A DNA stretch of 64,000 nt from an uncultured Bacteroidales bacterium. Its GTDB lineage: Bacteria; Bacteroidota; Bacteroidia; Bacteroidales; Bacteroidaceae. A model generated the notes under the pieces. That model saw nothing but the letters and a program-made list of their open reading frames with translations. It searched no databases and was not told the origin of the DNA. Shown here one piece after another: positions 39,276 through 47,146 of the stretch. Position 1 is the stretch's first letter. Each line of letters opens with the position of its first letter. A program made the position numbers and the translations under genes. The stretch covers positions 1-64,000 of the forward strand of contig CADAPC010000006.1 in assembly GCA_902789725.1 (NCBI GenBank), in the 5' to 3' direction.

Positions 39276-39436
39276 GAGTAAAGAATCAAGCTCGCTTGAA
39301 TTCTTTACCGAACGTGAAGAACTTGCGCGTAGCGAACGTTCTGGTTAAGTGAGAGTAAAGAATCAAGCTCGCTTGGATTCTTTACCGAACGTGAAGAACT
39401 TGCGCGTAGCGAACGTTCTGGTTAAGTGAGAGTAAA
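39261..39436 (+). repeat. 77-bp tandem repeat, 2.3 copies, spanning the stop codon
   Basis: Units begin at 39261, 39338 and 39415; the second differs from the first at one position (GAATTC/GGATTC) and the third stops after about 21 bp. Each unit contains the last codons and stop of the surface-protein gene, a hairpin (AAAGAATCAAGC / GCTTG-ATTCTTT) and a GAACGT...ACGTTC inverted pair. Confidence 0.92.
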
Positions 39437-39470
39437 AAAAGAAACTCTTTATAGTACGCAAAATGAATTG

Positions 39471-39507
39471 AAAGGGTGGGGTAGTCGTGAGGCTGCCCCA
39501 CCTTTTT
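39471..39507 (+). terminator. Intrinsic terminator of the surface-protein transcript
   Basis: AAAGGGTGGGGTAG (39471-39484) pairs with CTGCCCCACCTTTT (39493-39506) with wobble pairs, ending in a T run. Confidence 0.85.
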
Positions 39508-39595
39508 GTTACAGCCCAACTTGACGTGTAATCTCCGTCCTTTTTGTGCAATGATGTTGATTTCGTCCGCAAAAATTGAAAAAAAGCTATTTTTT

Positions 39596-39627
39596 TTTGG
39601 TTCTTATCTCCCTTTTGCCTACATTTG
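39596..39627 (+). promoter_or_regulatory. Consensus promoter of the hybrid regulator gene
   Basis: -33 TTTG at 39596-39599, 20-nt spacer, -7 TACATTTG at 39620-39627. A start near 39634 excludes the upstream ATG at 39506 and supports the ATG at 39680. It lacks the TGTAAC pair, fitting constitutive expression of the regulator. Confidence 0.8.
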
Positions 39628-39679
39628 TGGTCGATTTGTTACTTTTACTATCATTTTGCTAACTAAAAAGGGACTTGGC

Positions 39680-42600
39680 ATGAAATGTCATCTTGGAATC
39701 GTTTTGCTGGCGATGCTTTTGGGCGTGCTTGGACTGAAAGCTCAAAATATGGTGTTTTTCACCTCTCGTAATGGACTATCCAATTCGGGAGTTCGTAACA
39801 TTTATGAAGATAGTCGTCACAGCATTTGGGTGACTACGCTGAATGGACTGAGCCGTTATGATGGAGTGAAAATGAATGTGTATCGGCATGAGCCAGGTAA
39901 TGAGGCTTCTCTGTTGCACGATGAAAGTACAGCCGTGATGGAGTATGACCGCAACCGTATTTTGGTAGGCACAAATATGGGTTTGCAACTCTACGATTAC
40001 ATGACGGACAAGTTTACAGAGGTGCCCCTTCTTTCGAATAGTGGAGAAAAGATGCATGCCCGTGTCATCAGTATGTCTCGTCTTCAAGATAATCGCATCA
40101 TTATTTGCCTTGCTTCTACGGGACATGGAGAACTGGTGGTGAAGGATGATGGCTCAATGTCTATTAAGTTCTCTACCGAGTTCTTGTCAGGAAAGACAAA
40201 TAGCAACAATCCCATTCAAGTATTTGACTCTGCTGAGAATGGACTGTGGATGATTAATTCGGCTGGCAGAATCTCTCGCAAAGGAAAGAAGGGCTTGAAA
40301 GAGTATGCAGAAATACAAAATGCGAGGAAAATATGTCAGAGCTCTTCGGGCAGGCTGTATGTCATTACCATTTATGATGGATTGTACTGCTATGAAAAAG
40401 AGACTGATAGTTTCAAGCAAATGGCTTCTGGCACTGACATCGGGGGAGCGGTCTATGGCTTCAACGCTTGGGGCGGAGGGCGTCTCTTTATCTGTACAGA
40501 TGGCGCGGGACTACGCATTTATGACGAAAAGACTGAGAAGGTGACGCTCAGTTCCATTAAGGTGAATGACTTTGATTTGGCTACCAGCAATGTGAAAGAT
40601 GCTATTTCCGACTCTTATGGCAATGTGTGGGTGGGCATTTATTGGAAAGGTGTGATGATGAAGTCTGTCAACCAGTCTGTGTTTGAATATATTGGACAAC
40701 GTTCCATCACTAAAAATACGATTGGCACCAATGCTGTGTTTGCTTTGGCGGCTGCGCCTAACAACAAACTTTGGGTGATAGCTGATAATGATGGGCTATA
40801 TCAAATTTCGGCTGACGGCACCTCTTCTGCTCATTGGAGTCAGGAAACGAACCCTGAAATGCCCCACGCATTTACAGTGGCGTGCAATGTGGATAGATCC
40901 ACTGTTTTATTAGGCACTTTCTTCCGTGGACTTTGGAAAATGACTGACGGGCATTTCTCGCTTGTCACCAATGAAATCAATCAAATTTTTGACATTCAAC
41001 CTGCTGCTGAAAAGGGTTGCTATTGGATAGCCACTGTTGGCTCTGGCTTCTACTATTATAATTATACGACGGGGGCATTTCTGAATTATAACGCCGATTG
41101 GAGCAAAGGCGAAGAGGGAGCACGTATTATCGGTAACTCGTATGTCTATACAATTCAGCCTTTGGGCAACCTCCTGTTTGTCGGCACATCGGGTGGCTTG
41201 ACCATCTGTCATGTGGAAAAGGATGGTGTCATCAAGGAGACGAGTACCAAGATGCTGGACGGCATCTCGGTGTTCCATTTTGCTGTGTCTCCTGACAAAA
41301 GTACTGTGTGGGTAGCTACTAACTCTGGCCTGGTGAGAGTGGACGTGAAGAGCCTCTATGCCTACACCTATACGAAAGAAAATTCAGGTCTTCCTATTAA
41401 TGGCATTATGTCTTTGTGCATTAATAATGGAAAATTGTGGATTGGAACGAATTTCGGACTCTGTTGTATGGAACCCAGCACTGAGAACTTTACCAACTTC
41501 TTTGCCGACGATGGCCTTCAGGACAATGAATTTAGCAGGGGTGCTGCACTTGCAATGGATGGGAAGATTTATTTGGGAGGAATAGGTGGCCTCACCTATT
41601 TTGACACGAAAGAGATGGATCAATGGCGCACAGAGGGCGTGCGTCTTCACCTGCGTTTTGTCGATGTGATGGTGGGTGGGAAAATAATTCATAAAGGCGA
41701 TCTGTCAGATGGTTATGAAATATTACATGGAATGATTGATGATGTTGCCCAGGTTGATTTGAGCCACACCGACAACAATTTTACACTTGAATTGGATGTG
41801 CGTGAAATGAATGGGCAACGTGTGATTTATGAGTACAGTATGGATGACGGTCGTTGGATTGACCAAGGTGGCGATAACGATCGAATCATTTTTGCTAACC
41901 TTGCTCCAGGAGAGCACCATATTAAGGTGCGTGCACGTGCTTTTGGCACCATAAGTGATGAACGTGAACTGACAGTGACGGTACATCCTGCATGGTACGC
42001 ATCGGTGTGGGCGAAAATTTGCTACTGGGCAATCTTCCTCATTGTTTGCTGGTTGATTTATGAATATGTGAAGCGTCAAATCCGTCTGCGTCGCATTATG
42101 GCCCGCAATCGTCAGCAACGTGAACTGAATGAAGCACGAATGCAGTTCTTCATGAATATTAGCCATGAGATTCGTACACCTATGACGCTGATTTTGGCTC
42201 CGCTGGAGAAGCTCATTGGGTCTGATAAAGATGCTGAGCGGCAGCGTAACTACGGACTTATTAAGCAGAACGCAAAGCGAATCCTACGGCTTATCAACCA
42301 AATGATGGATGTGAGAAAGATTGAACAAGGGAAATTCTTGTTAGATTATCAAGAAGTGGAAATGGTGGATTTCTTGCAAAACATCTATGATGTGTTTGCC
42401 ACGAATGCACAAAGTCGGAATATAACTTATGTTTTCGAGCATCAAAAAGATAGGTTGCCTGTTTATGTGGATTCAGATAATATGGATAAAATAGTAATGA
42501 ATTTGTTGTCCAATGCCTTTAAGTTTACGCCCGATGGCGGAAAGGTAACGATGCGTCTGACTGACGATGAGAAAACTTTCTCGCTGGAGGTGATAGATAC

Positions 42601-43708
42601 TGGTGTGGGTATTAAAGATGAAGATAAAGAGAAAATCTTTGAGCGTTTCTATTCTGCTCAACATCAAAACGGATATATAGGCACGGGGATTGGCATGCAT
42701 CTGACATCGATGTTGGTTAAGCTTCACAAAGGGAAAATTTCCGTAGCAGACAATCCTGAAGGGCAAGGTACTGCATTTACAGTGCAGATTCCCAAGGGAG
42801 ATGATGGACTGCAGATTAGCAAACCTGAACCTGTAAAGGAAAGCGTTGAAGAAGCGAATTTGATTGAAAAGGAGACGGCTGAATTGTTAACTATTGATAA
42901 ACCTTCCGATTCCCGCCGCCGTAATGCAGTACTGGTGGAAGACGACGAAGCCATACGTCAGTATGTACATAGTGAATTGTCAAAGGAATTAGTGATTCAG
43001 CCTTGTAGTAATGGACAAGAAGCATGGGATTATATCATGGAGCACAGGGGGAAGGTGGATGTGGTTATTAGTGATGTGATGATGCCTGTGATGGATGGCA
43101 TGACGCTGTGTCAAAAGCTAAAGGCGAACTTTAACACCAACCATATTCCTGTGGTGTTGATGACGGCCTTGGGTAGTGATGCTGATCGTATTGCAGGGTT
43201 AACTAATGGAGCAGATGCTTATGTGTCGAAACCGTTTAATATTGATGTCTTACGAACTACTGTATTGCAACTGATGAAATCTTATCAGCTCTTGCAAAGT
43301 AAATTCAATGCTGAACGGCATCAAGAACTGAGTATTGATAAGGTGGAGATGGAGTCGCCAGATGAACACTTGATGGCTCGTGTGATGAAGGTGATTAATG
43401 AAAATCTCGACAACCCAGAATTGTCTGTGGAAGTGGTTGCCGATAAAGTAGGCATCAGCCGCGTGCATTTCTATAGGAAAATGAAAGAACTGACGGGGCA
43501 GGCTCCCCGCGATTTTGTAAAGTATGTGCGTCTGAAAGAAGCGGCACGCATGCTGTCTGAAAAGAAACTTGATATTACAGGTGTGAGTGTCGCTACTGGC
43601 TTCAAATCACTTTCAGCCTTCTCCACCAGTTTTAAAGCTCTCTTTGGTATGACTCCAACTGAATGGGTGAAAAAGGAATTGGGAGAAGATGTTGATGAAG
43701 AAGAGTAA
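39680..43708 (+). CDS. Hybrid two-component system sensor kinase / AraC-type regulator
   Basis: A 1342-residue one-protein signalling system typical of Bacteroidota polysaccharide loci. In order: signal peptide (GIVLLAMLLGVLGLKAQ), periplasmic two-bladed propeller sensor (Reg_prop repeats such as GLSNSGVRNIYEDSRHSIWVTT), a Y_Y_Y Ig-like domain, a membrane helix at about 778-798, HisKA with His829 (NISHEIRTP), HATPase (NLLSNAFKFTPDGG, DTGVGI), a receiver with Asp1132 (VVISDVMMP) and a C-terminal AraC helix-turn-helix pair (about 1230-1337). It senses a xylo-oligosaccharide, presumably, and activates the locus; the Prevotella xylan regulator XynR has this architecture. Start set by the promoter and signal peptide. 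Confidence 0.96.
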   Translation: MKCHLGIVLLAMLLGVLGLKAQNMVFFTSRNGLSNSGVRNIYEDSRHSIWVTTLNGLSRYDGVKMNVYRHEPGNEASLLHDESTAVMEYDRNRILVGTNMGLQLYDYMTDKFTEVPLLSNSGEKMHARVISMSRLQDNRIIICLASTGHGELVVKDDGSMSIKFSTEFLSGKTNSNNPIQVFDSAENGLWMINSAGRISRKGKKGLKEYAEIQNARKICQSSSGRLYVITIYDGLYCYEKETDSFKQMASGTDIGGAVYGFNAWGGGRLFICTDGAGLRIYDEKTEKVTLSSIKVNDFDLATSNVKDAISDSYGNVWVGIYWKGVMMKSVNQSVFEYIGQRSITKNTIGTNAVFALAAAPNNKLWVIADNDGLYQISADGTSSAHWSQETNPEMPHAFTVACNVDRSTVLLGTFFRGLWKMTDGHFSLVTNEINQIFDIQPAAEKGCYWIATVGSGFYYYNYTTGAFLNYNADWSKGEEGARIIGNSYVYTIQPLGNLLFVGTSGGLTICHVEKDGVIKETSTKMLDGISVFHFAVSPDKSTVWVATNSGLVRVDVKSLYAYTYTKENSGLPINGIMSLCINNGKLWIGTNFGLCCMEPSTENFTNFFADDGLQDNEFSRGAALAMDGKIYLGGIGGLTYFDTKEMDQWRTEGVRLHLRFVDVMVGGKIIHKGDLSDGYEILHGMIDDVAQVDLSHTDNNFTLELDVREMNGQRVIYEYSMDDGRWIDQGGDNDRIIFANLAPGEHHIKVRARAFGTISDERELTVTVHPAWYASVWAKICYWAIFLIVCWLIYEYVKRQIRLRRIMARNRQQRELNEARMQFFMNISHEIRTPMTLILAPLEKLIGSDKDAERQRNYGLIKQNAKRILRLINQMMDVRKIEQGKFLLDYQEVEMVDFLQNIYDVFATNAQSRNITYVFEHQKDRLPVYVDSDNMDKIVMNLLSNAFKFTPDGGKVTMRLTDDEKTFSLEVIDTGVGIKDEDKEKIFERFYSAQHQNGYIGTGIGMHLTSMLVKLHKGKISVADNPEGQGTAFTVQIPKGDDGLQISKPEPVKESVEEANLIEKETAELLTIDKPSDSRRRNAVLVEDDEAIRQYVHSELSKELVIQPCSNGQEAWDYIMEHRGKVDVVISDVMMPVMDGMTLCQKLKANFNTNHIPVVLMTALGSDADRIAGLTNGADAYVSKPFNIDVLRTTVLQLMKSYQLLQSKFNAERHQELSIDKVEMESPDEHLMARVMKVINENLDNPELSVEVVADKVGISRVHFYRKMKELTGQAPRDFVKYVRLKEAARMLSEKKLDITGVSVATGFKSLSAFSTSFKALFGMTPTEWVKKELGEDVDEEE

Positions 43709-43711
43709 AAT

Positions 43712-43841
43712 AAAAACTCCTCATCTCACGATGGGGAGTTTCCCTGACTAACTAACTAATTATTAACCTATTTATGCTTTACTAACTTTTCTGGTGCAAA
43801 GTTACGGACTTTTCAGTTTATAGACTTTCTCTTTTGTTTCA
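43712..43841 (-). ncRNA. Candidate small RNA unit, copy A, with own promoter and terminator
   Basis: On the minus strand: -7 box TAACTTTG (43804-43797), a leader containing AGTAAAGCATAAATAGG and TTAGTTAGTTAGT, and a terminator hairpin AACTCCCCATC-GTGA-GATGAGGAGTT followed by TTTATTTT (43741-43706). The predicted RNA is about 80 nt. No -33 TTTG at the normal distance, but AAAAGAGAAAGTC upstream is shared with copy B. No start codon with a meaningful frame. The hairpin could also terminate the regulator gene from the other side. Confidence 0.55.
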
Positions 43842-44011
43842 AAAACTTTCGATTTTTTTGTAGCACCTGCTTTTTTTGCAATATAGGGGGGAGAAAACCT
43901 CAATTATGTATTCTTTTGTTTAATTAATATGGTGTTTCTCGCCTTTTATCCCCCTCCTATAACATTCCAAGAGGGAAAGGGACCCAAAAGGTGGCTAATC
44001 CATTAAACGCA

Positions 44012-44150
44012 AAAAACTCCCCTTCTCACGAAGGGAAGTTCTCTCGACTAATTAACTAACTAACTAATTATTAACCTATTTATGCTTTACTAACTTTTTC
44101 TGGTACAAAGTTACGGACTTTTTGCCATATGGACTTTCTCTTTTGTATCA
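44012..44150 (-). ncRNA. Candidate small RNA unit, copy B
   Basis: Homologous to the unit at 43712-43841 along its whole length: promoter TAACTTTG (44113-44106), the AGTAAAGCATAAATAGG leader, TTAGTTAGTTAGT with an extra TTAATTAG, then AACTTCCCTTC-GTGA-GAAGGGGAGTT and TTTTTT. Stem bases differ from copy A in pairs (ATC/GAT versus TTC/GAA) while the GTGA loop is kept, which favours a selected RNA structure. Confidence 0.55.
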
Positions 44151-44190
44151 TATGCTTCAAGTATTCAAACATCCTCGCTTTTTAATTGAA

Positions 44191-44247
44191 ATGTTACATA
44201 TTTAAAAGGAAATGTAACATGAAGTGCCGTTTATGTACATACTTTTG
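44191..44247 (+). promoter_or_regulatory. Inverted-repeat operator and -7 box upstream of kdsD
   Basis: ATGTTACAT (44191-44199) and ATGTAACAT (44212-44220) are perfect inverted copies separated by 12 bp. A -7 box TACTTTTG (44240-44247) starts 19 nt after, so the right half covers the -33 position. A second -7 box, TATATTTG, is at 44301-44308. Confidence 0.5.
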
Positions 44248-44470
44248 CATTCGTTTTCCTTTTTTTTGCGGATTTCGTTTTCCATTTCATAAATTATGGC
44301 TATATTTGCAAAATGAAAAGGATACTTTCGTTCACCCAAAGAGTTATTTCTCTTCATTCCTGCGCTACACTGGATGAAAATGGATGAAGAAGCGGTCTGA
44401 AGAAAGATGATAAAATAAGGAAGTAGAACAGACTTTTTAAAATTTCAAGGATAAATTAGTAAAGAGAACA

Positions 44471-45421
44471 ATGACTGAAACAAATCAGTATGCTATAAAA
44501 TGTTTCCAAGATGAGGCGGAAGCAATTTTGGGATTGATACCTCAGCTGACGGACGATTTTTCAAAAGCTGTGGACATCATCTATCATTGTAAGGGCCGAT
44601 TCATCATCACGGGTGTTGGCAAATCTGGTCACATTGGCGAGAAAATCGCAGCCACACTTGCCAGTACAGGGACTCCTTCCTTTTTTGTGAATCCTCTTGA
44701 TGCTTTTCATGGCGATTTGGGCATGTTCACATCCGATGACGTTGTGTTAGCCATCAGCAATTCCGGCTACACAGACGAACTCCTTCGTTTTATACCATTG
44801 CTATTAGAGCGGCATATCCCAATCATCGGTATGTCGGGCAATCCCAATTCACTCTTGGCGCAATATTCCACTTATCATTTAAATATTAGAGTAAATCATG
44901 AGGCGGATTCTCTGAACTTGGTTCCAACATCGTCAACAGCTGCTAGTTTGGCGATGGGTGATGCCTTGGCTTGTGCTTTGATAAAAATTCGTAATTTTAA
45001 AGCTTCCGATTTTGCTCAATTCCACCCAGGGGGGAGTATTGGAAAACGTTTGCTGACCAGGGTGAAGGATGTTATGCTTTCTACAAACCTCCCCATTGTG
45101 TCTCCAGCCCAGAAAATATCAGACACCATCATAGAAATCAGCAAAAACAAGCAAGGTATTGCAATCGCTTTGGAAAACGGCAACATTGTAGGAGTCGTTA
45201 CTGATGGCGATGTACGCCGCGCCATGCATGATAAGCAGGATCATTTTTTTGAACTCACAGTTCGTGAAATTATGAGTTGTCACCCAAAGACAATTTTAGA
45301 GTCGGCCAAACTCTCTGATGCTGAAAGGTTAATGAGGCTCTACAATATCCATTCGCTGATTGTAGTGAATGAAACAGGTGCTTTGGTTGGCATTATCGAC
45401 AGCTTCAGTTGTTTGTGCTGA
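44471..45421 (+). CDS. kdsD: D-arabinose 5-phosphate isomerase (KdsD/KpsF family)
   Basis: Interconverts D-ribulose 5-phosphate and D-arabinose 5-phosphate, the first step to Kdo for lipid A/LPS core. 316 residues: an N-terminal SIS sugar-isomerase domain (about 32-175; ITGVGKSGHIGEKIAATLASTGTPSFFVNPLDAFHGDLGM) and two CBS domains (about 205-316; VTDGDVRRAMH). The C-terminus (GIIDSFSCLC) is a little shorter than in proteobacterial KdsD, which I take as lineage variation. A cytidylyltransferase gene follows by 19 nt, so both are likely co-transcribed. Cytoplasmic. Confidence in family is high. Confidence 0.93.
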   Translation: MTETNQYAIKCFQDEAEAILGLIPQLTDDFSKAVDIIYHCKGRFIITGVGKSGHIGEKIAATLASTGTPSFFVNPLDAFHGDLGMFTSDDVVLAISNSGYTDELLRFIPLLLERHIPIIGMSGNPNSLLAQYSTYHLNIRVNHEADSLNLVPTSSTAASLAMGDALACALIKIRNFKASDFAQFHPGGSIGKRLLTRVKDVMLSTNLPIVSPAQKISDTIIEISKNKQGIAIALENGNIVGVVTDGDVRRAMHDKQDHFFELTVREIMSCHPKTILESAKLSDAERLMRLYNIHSLIVVNETGALVGIIDSFSCLC

Positions 45422-45440
45422 AATAAATTCATGTTGGGAT

Positions 45441-46088
45441 ATGAAAACAGTTGCGTTCGTGCCCATGCGTTTGAACAGTAAGCGTGTGGTGGGGAAGAAT
45501 CTGAAAATGTTAGGCGATAAACCTTTGCTTCGCTACATACTGGACACTTTGCTGCAAGTAAGGAGACTTAACGAGATTTATGTGTATTGTAGTAGTGAAG
45601 TCGTTATTCCATATCTTCCCGAGAGGGTGACGTTTTTGAAACGCCCTACATACTTGGATGGAGACGAAACTTTAGGGAAGGATATTTATGACGAATTTAC
45701 AAAAACCGTTGATGCCGATGTGTATATTTTGGCTCATACCACATCTCCTTTTATAAAAGCTGAAACTGTTGAGAATGCACTGAACAAAATTCTTTCTGAG
45801 GATTACGACTCTGCTTTTAGTGCTGAGAAAATTCAAACATTTGCTTGGTACAAGGGTAAAACTCTGAATTATGACTTGAAGGAAATCCCTCGCACGCAAA
45901 CTATCGAACCTGTCTTTATTGAGACAAGTGCCTTCTTTATGTTCAAGCGTGACGTTTGGAAAGTACATAAACAACGAATTGGCTTCAAACCTTATATCGC
46001 CGTGGTTAATAAAATTGAAGGCATTGACATTGATTGGCCAGAGGATTTTTCTTTTGCAGAAAAGATACTAAAAGGGGAGCAACATTGA
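45441..46088 (+). CDS. CMP-sugar synthetase, acylneuraminate cytidylyltransferase family
   Basis: A 215-residue nucleotidyltransferase that activates a 3-deoxy-2-ulosonic acid (sialic, legionaminic, or possibly Kdo) with CTP. The signature PMRLNSKRVVGKNLKMLGDKPLL (about 8-30) is of the NeuA type, not the PARYxSTRxPGKPL of KdsB. The start at 45441 (MKTVAFVPMRL) is the one that aligns with family N-termini; the longer frame from 45369 reads through the kdsD end. Pairing with kdsD suggests Kdo or a related acid for surface polysaccharide. The substrate is unresolved. Confidence 0.85.
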   Translation: MKTVAFVPMRLNSKRVVGKNLKMLGDKPLLRYILDTLLQVRRLNEIYVYCSSEVVIPYLPERVTFLKRPTYLDGDETLGKDIYDEFTKTVDADVYILAHTTSPFIKAETVENALNKILSEDYDSAFSAEKIQTFAWYKGKTLNYDLKEIPRTQTIEPVFIETSAFFMFKRDVWKVHKQRIGFKPYIAVVNKIEGIDIDWPEDFSFAEKILKGEQH

Positions 46089-46100
46089 TGTCGCTCCCCT
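46073..46100. terminator. Bidirectional terminator between CMP-sugar synthetase and tRNA-Leu
   Basis: AGGGGAGC (46073-46080) pairs perfectly with GCTCCCCT (46093-46100). On the minus strand it is followed by TTTT and ends the tRNA transcript; on the plus strand it lies over the end of the synthetase gene with a CTTCTTTC tail. Confidence 0.8.
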
Positions 46101-46118
46101 CTTCTTTCGTAAAATGGG

Positions 46119-46202
46119 TACCGGAAGCGGGGCTCGAACCCGCACGGGCGCAATGCCCAAGGGATTTTAAGTCCCTCGTGTCTACCATTCCACCATTCCG
46201 GC
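46119..46202 (-). tRNA. tRNA-Leu (UAA)
   Basis: An 84-nt class II tRNA. Acceptor GCCGGAA pairs with TTCCGGT (G1-U72 wobble), the anticodon arm is AGGGA-CTTAAAA-TCCCT with anticodon TAA, a long variable arm follows, and the T arm is GCGGG-TTCGAGC-CCCGC. Discriminator A73. The genome sequence after it reads CCCA, so the CCA end is not encoded. It lies downstream of the initiator tRNA in one transcript. Confidence 0.96.
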
Positions 46203-46220
46203 ACGGTTTCCTCAGTAAAA

Positions 46221-46304
46221 GTGAAAAACTAAAAACTAAAAGTGTGTGAGTTACATGTTCTCACGATGGTAACCTCTACTTTTAGTTTTTAGTTTCTGTT
46301 TCAC
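46221..46304. repeat. Long inverted repeat between the two tRNA genes
   Basis: GTGAAAAACTAAAAACTAAA (46221-46240) is the near reverse complement of 46278-46304 (CTTTTAGTTTTTAGTTT...TTTCAC), giving a stem of about 20 bp with a small bulge. The loop also contains GTTAC and GTAAC. It could be a processing structure or an intergenic repeat. Confidence 0.75.
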
Positions 46305-46309
46305 TTCCT

Positions 46310-46385
46310 TGGTTGCGGGGGCAGGACTCGAACATGCGACCTCCAGGTTATGAGCCTGGCGAGCTACCAACTGCTCCACCCCGCG
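46310..46385 (-). tRNA. Initiator tRNA-Met (CAU)
   Basis: 76 nt with encoded CCA. C1 faces A72 (CGCGGGG...CCCCGCA), the mark of bacterial initiators; the D arm GAGCAGTTGGTAGCTC also fits. The anticodon arm is CCAGG-CTCATAA-CCTGG, so the three G-C pairs normally found at 29-31/39-41 are reduced to A-U, G-C, G-C. The T stem GCATG/CCTGC has a U-C mismatch (52-62). Confidence 0.93.
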
Positions 46386-46429
46386 ATGTAAATGTACTGT
46401 AGAGAACCATTATTTCTCTTTAGCGAGTG

Positions 46430-46460
46430 CAAAGTTAGTTCTTTTTAGGCATATAGCAAA
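46430..46460 (-). promoter_or_regulatory. Promoter of the tRNA pair
   Basis: On the minus strand: TTTG (46460-46457), 19-nt spacer, TAACTTTG (46437-46430). It precedes the initiator tRNA by about 45 nt. Confidence 0.8.
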
Positions 46461-46551
46461 ACTTTTGTAAGATTTTTTGCTAAAAAATTGTAAGAATGCG
46501 GAATTTTCTGTTACTTTGTATGTGTTACATGCTTAAATCATTCTTGCTTCT

Positions 46552-47127
46552 ATGTCTTTTTTCATTCGTTCATACTTTATGATAATCTGTCTTTGGATTT
46601 TCGCTGTCTTTTGTTTCGGACAGGAGCAATTTTCGACATGGGACCCCAAATATGACATGGTGTGGGGAAAAGGAACCACAGCAAATCCTTGGACTTGGGT
46701 GGACTGCACTTATGTGTTTCCTACTGATTCAATACAAGAAAAGGAGGTCTCATTTCCCATGGTGCTCATCAATCATATGAATATGGAGCAATCGGAGGAG
46801 GCTCCAGAAAGTCCGAAATGGAAATTGTATGAGACAGGCGATGCTACTTTTTATTCTGCTAAGACTCATGGAAGGATGATGGCATCGGGAGAGACATATG
46901 ACAAAGAAGGTTTCTTTTGTGCGCACAAAAAACTTCCGTTTGGTACCCACATTCGAGTGGTAAATATGAAAAACCACAAAGAAGTTGTGGTAGTGGTGAA
47001 AGATCGTGGTCCTTTCGCCGAAGGTCGTGTTATAGATTTGAGCAATAAAGCAGCCGGAGTTCTCAGTATGTTACGTGATGGTGTCGTGCCTGTAGAACTT
47101 TGGATAGAAGTGGATTCCGAACATTAA
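46552..47127 (+). CDS. RlpA-like double-psi beta-barrel protein
   Basis: 191 residues. Signal or anchor segment at the N-terminus (FMIICLWIFAVFCFGQ). The C-terminal half (about 95-190: GDATFYSAKTHGRMMASGETYDKEGFFCAHKKLPFGTHIRVVNMKNHKEVVVVVKDRGPFAEGRVIDLSNKAA) is the RlpA double-psi barrel. In Pseudomonas RlpA is a lytic transglycosylase acting on peptidoglycan without stem peptides; there is no SPOR domain here, so septal targeting is uncertain. It is a single gene, convergent with the ABC-F operon 20 nt away. Confidence 0.9.
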   Translation: MSFFIRSYFMIICLWIFAVFCFGQEQFSTWDPKYDMVWGKGTTANPWTWVDCTYVFPTDSIQEKEVSFPMVLINHMNMEQSEEAPESPKWKLYETGDATFYSAKTHGRMMASGETYDKEGFFCAHKKLPFGTHIRVVNMKNHKEVVVVVKDRGPFAEGRVIDLSNKAAGVLSMLRDGVVPVELWIEVDSEH

Positions 47128-47146
47128 TCATAGCACTCATTCATGT

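Larger units (their letters stand above)
43709..44470. other. 762-nt intergenic region with duplicated elements
   Basis: It holds two homologous minus-strand units (43712-43841 and 44012-44150), an imperfect inverted pair TATAGGGGGGAG / CCCCCTCCTATA between them (about 43882-43966), an inverted TGTTACAT operator (44191-44220) and two possible -7 boxes for the next gene (44240, 44301). A 63-codon frame at 44186-44377 lacks protein-like composition. Confidence 0.6.

Noticed and set aside
39506..39679. Longer N-terminus for the hybrid regulator from the ATG at 39506
   Set aside because: A consensus promoter at 39596-39627 lies inside it, and the signal peptide begins only at 39680.
44186..44377. 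A 63-codon frame before kdsD
   Set aside because: It overlaps the inverted-repeat operator and both -7 boxes; the composition (many Phe and Cys) is that of translated AT-rich spacer.
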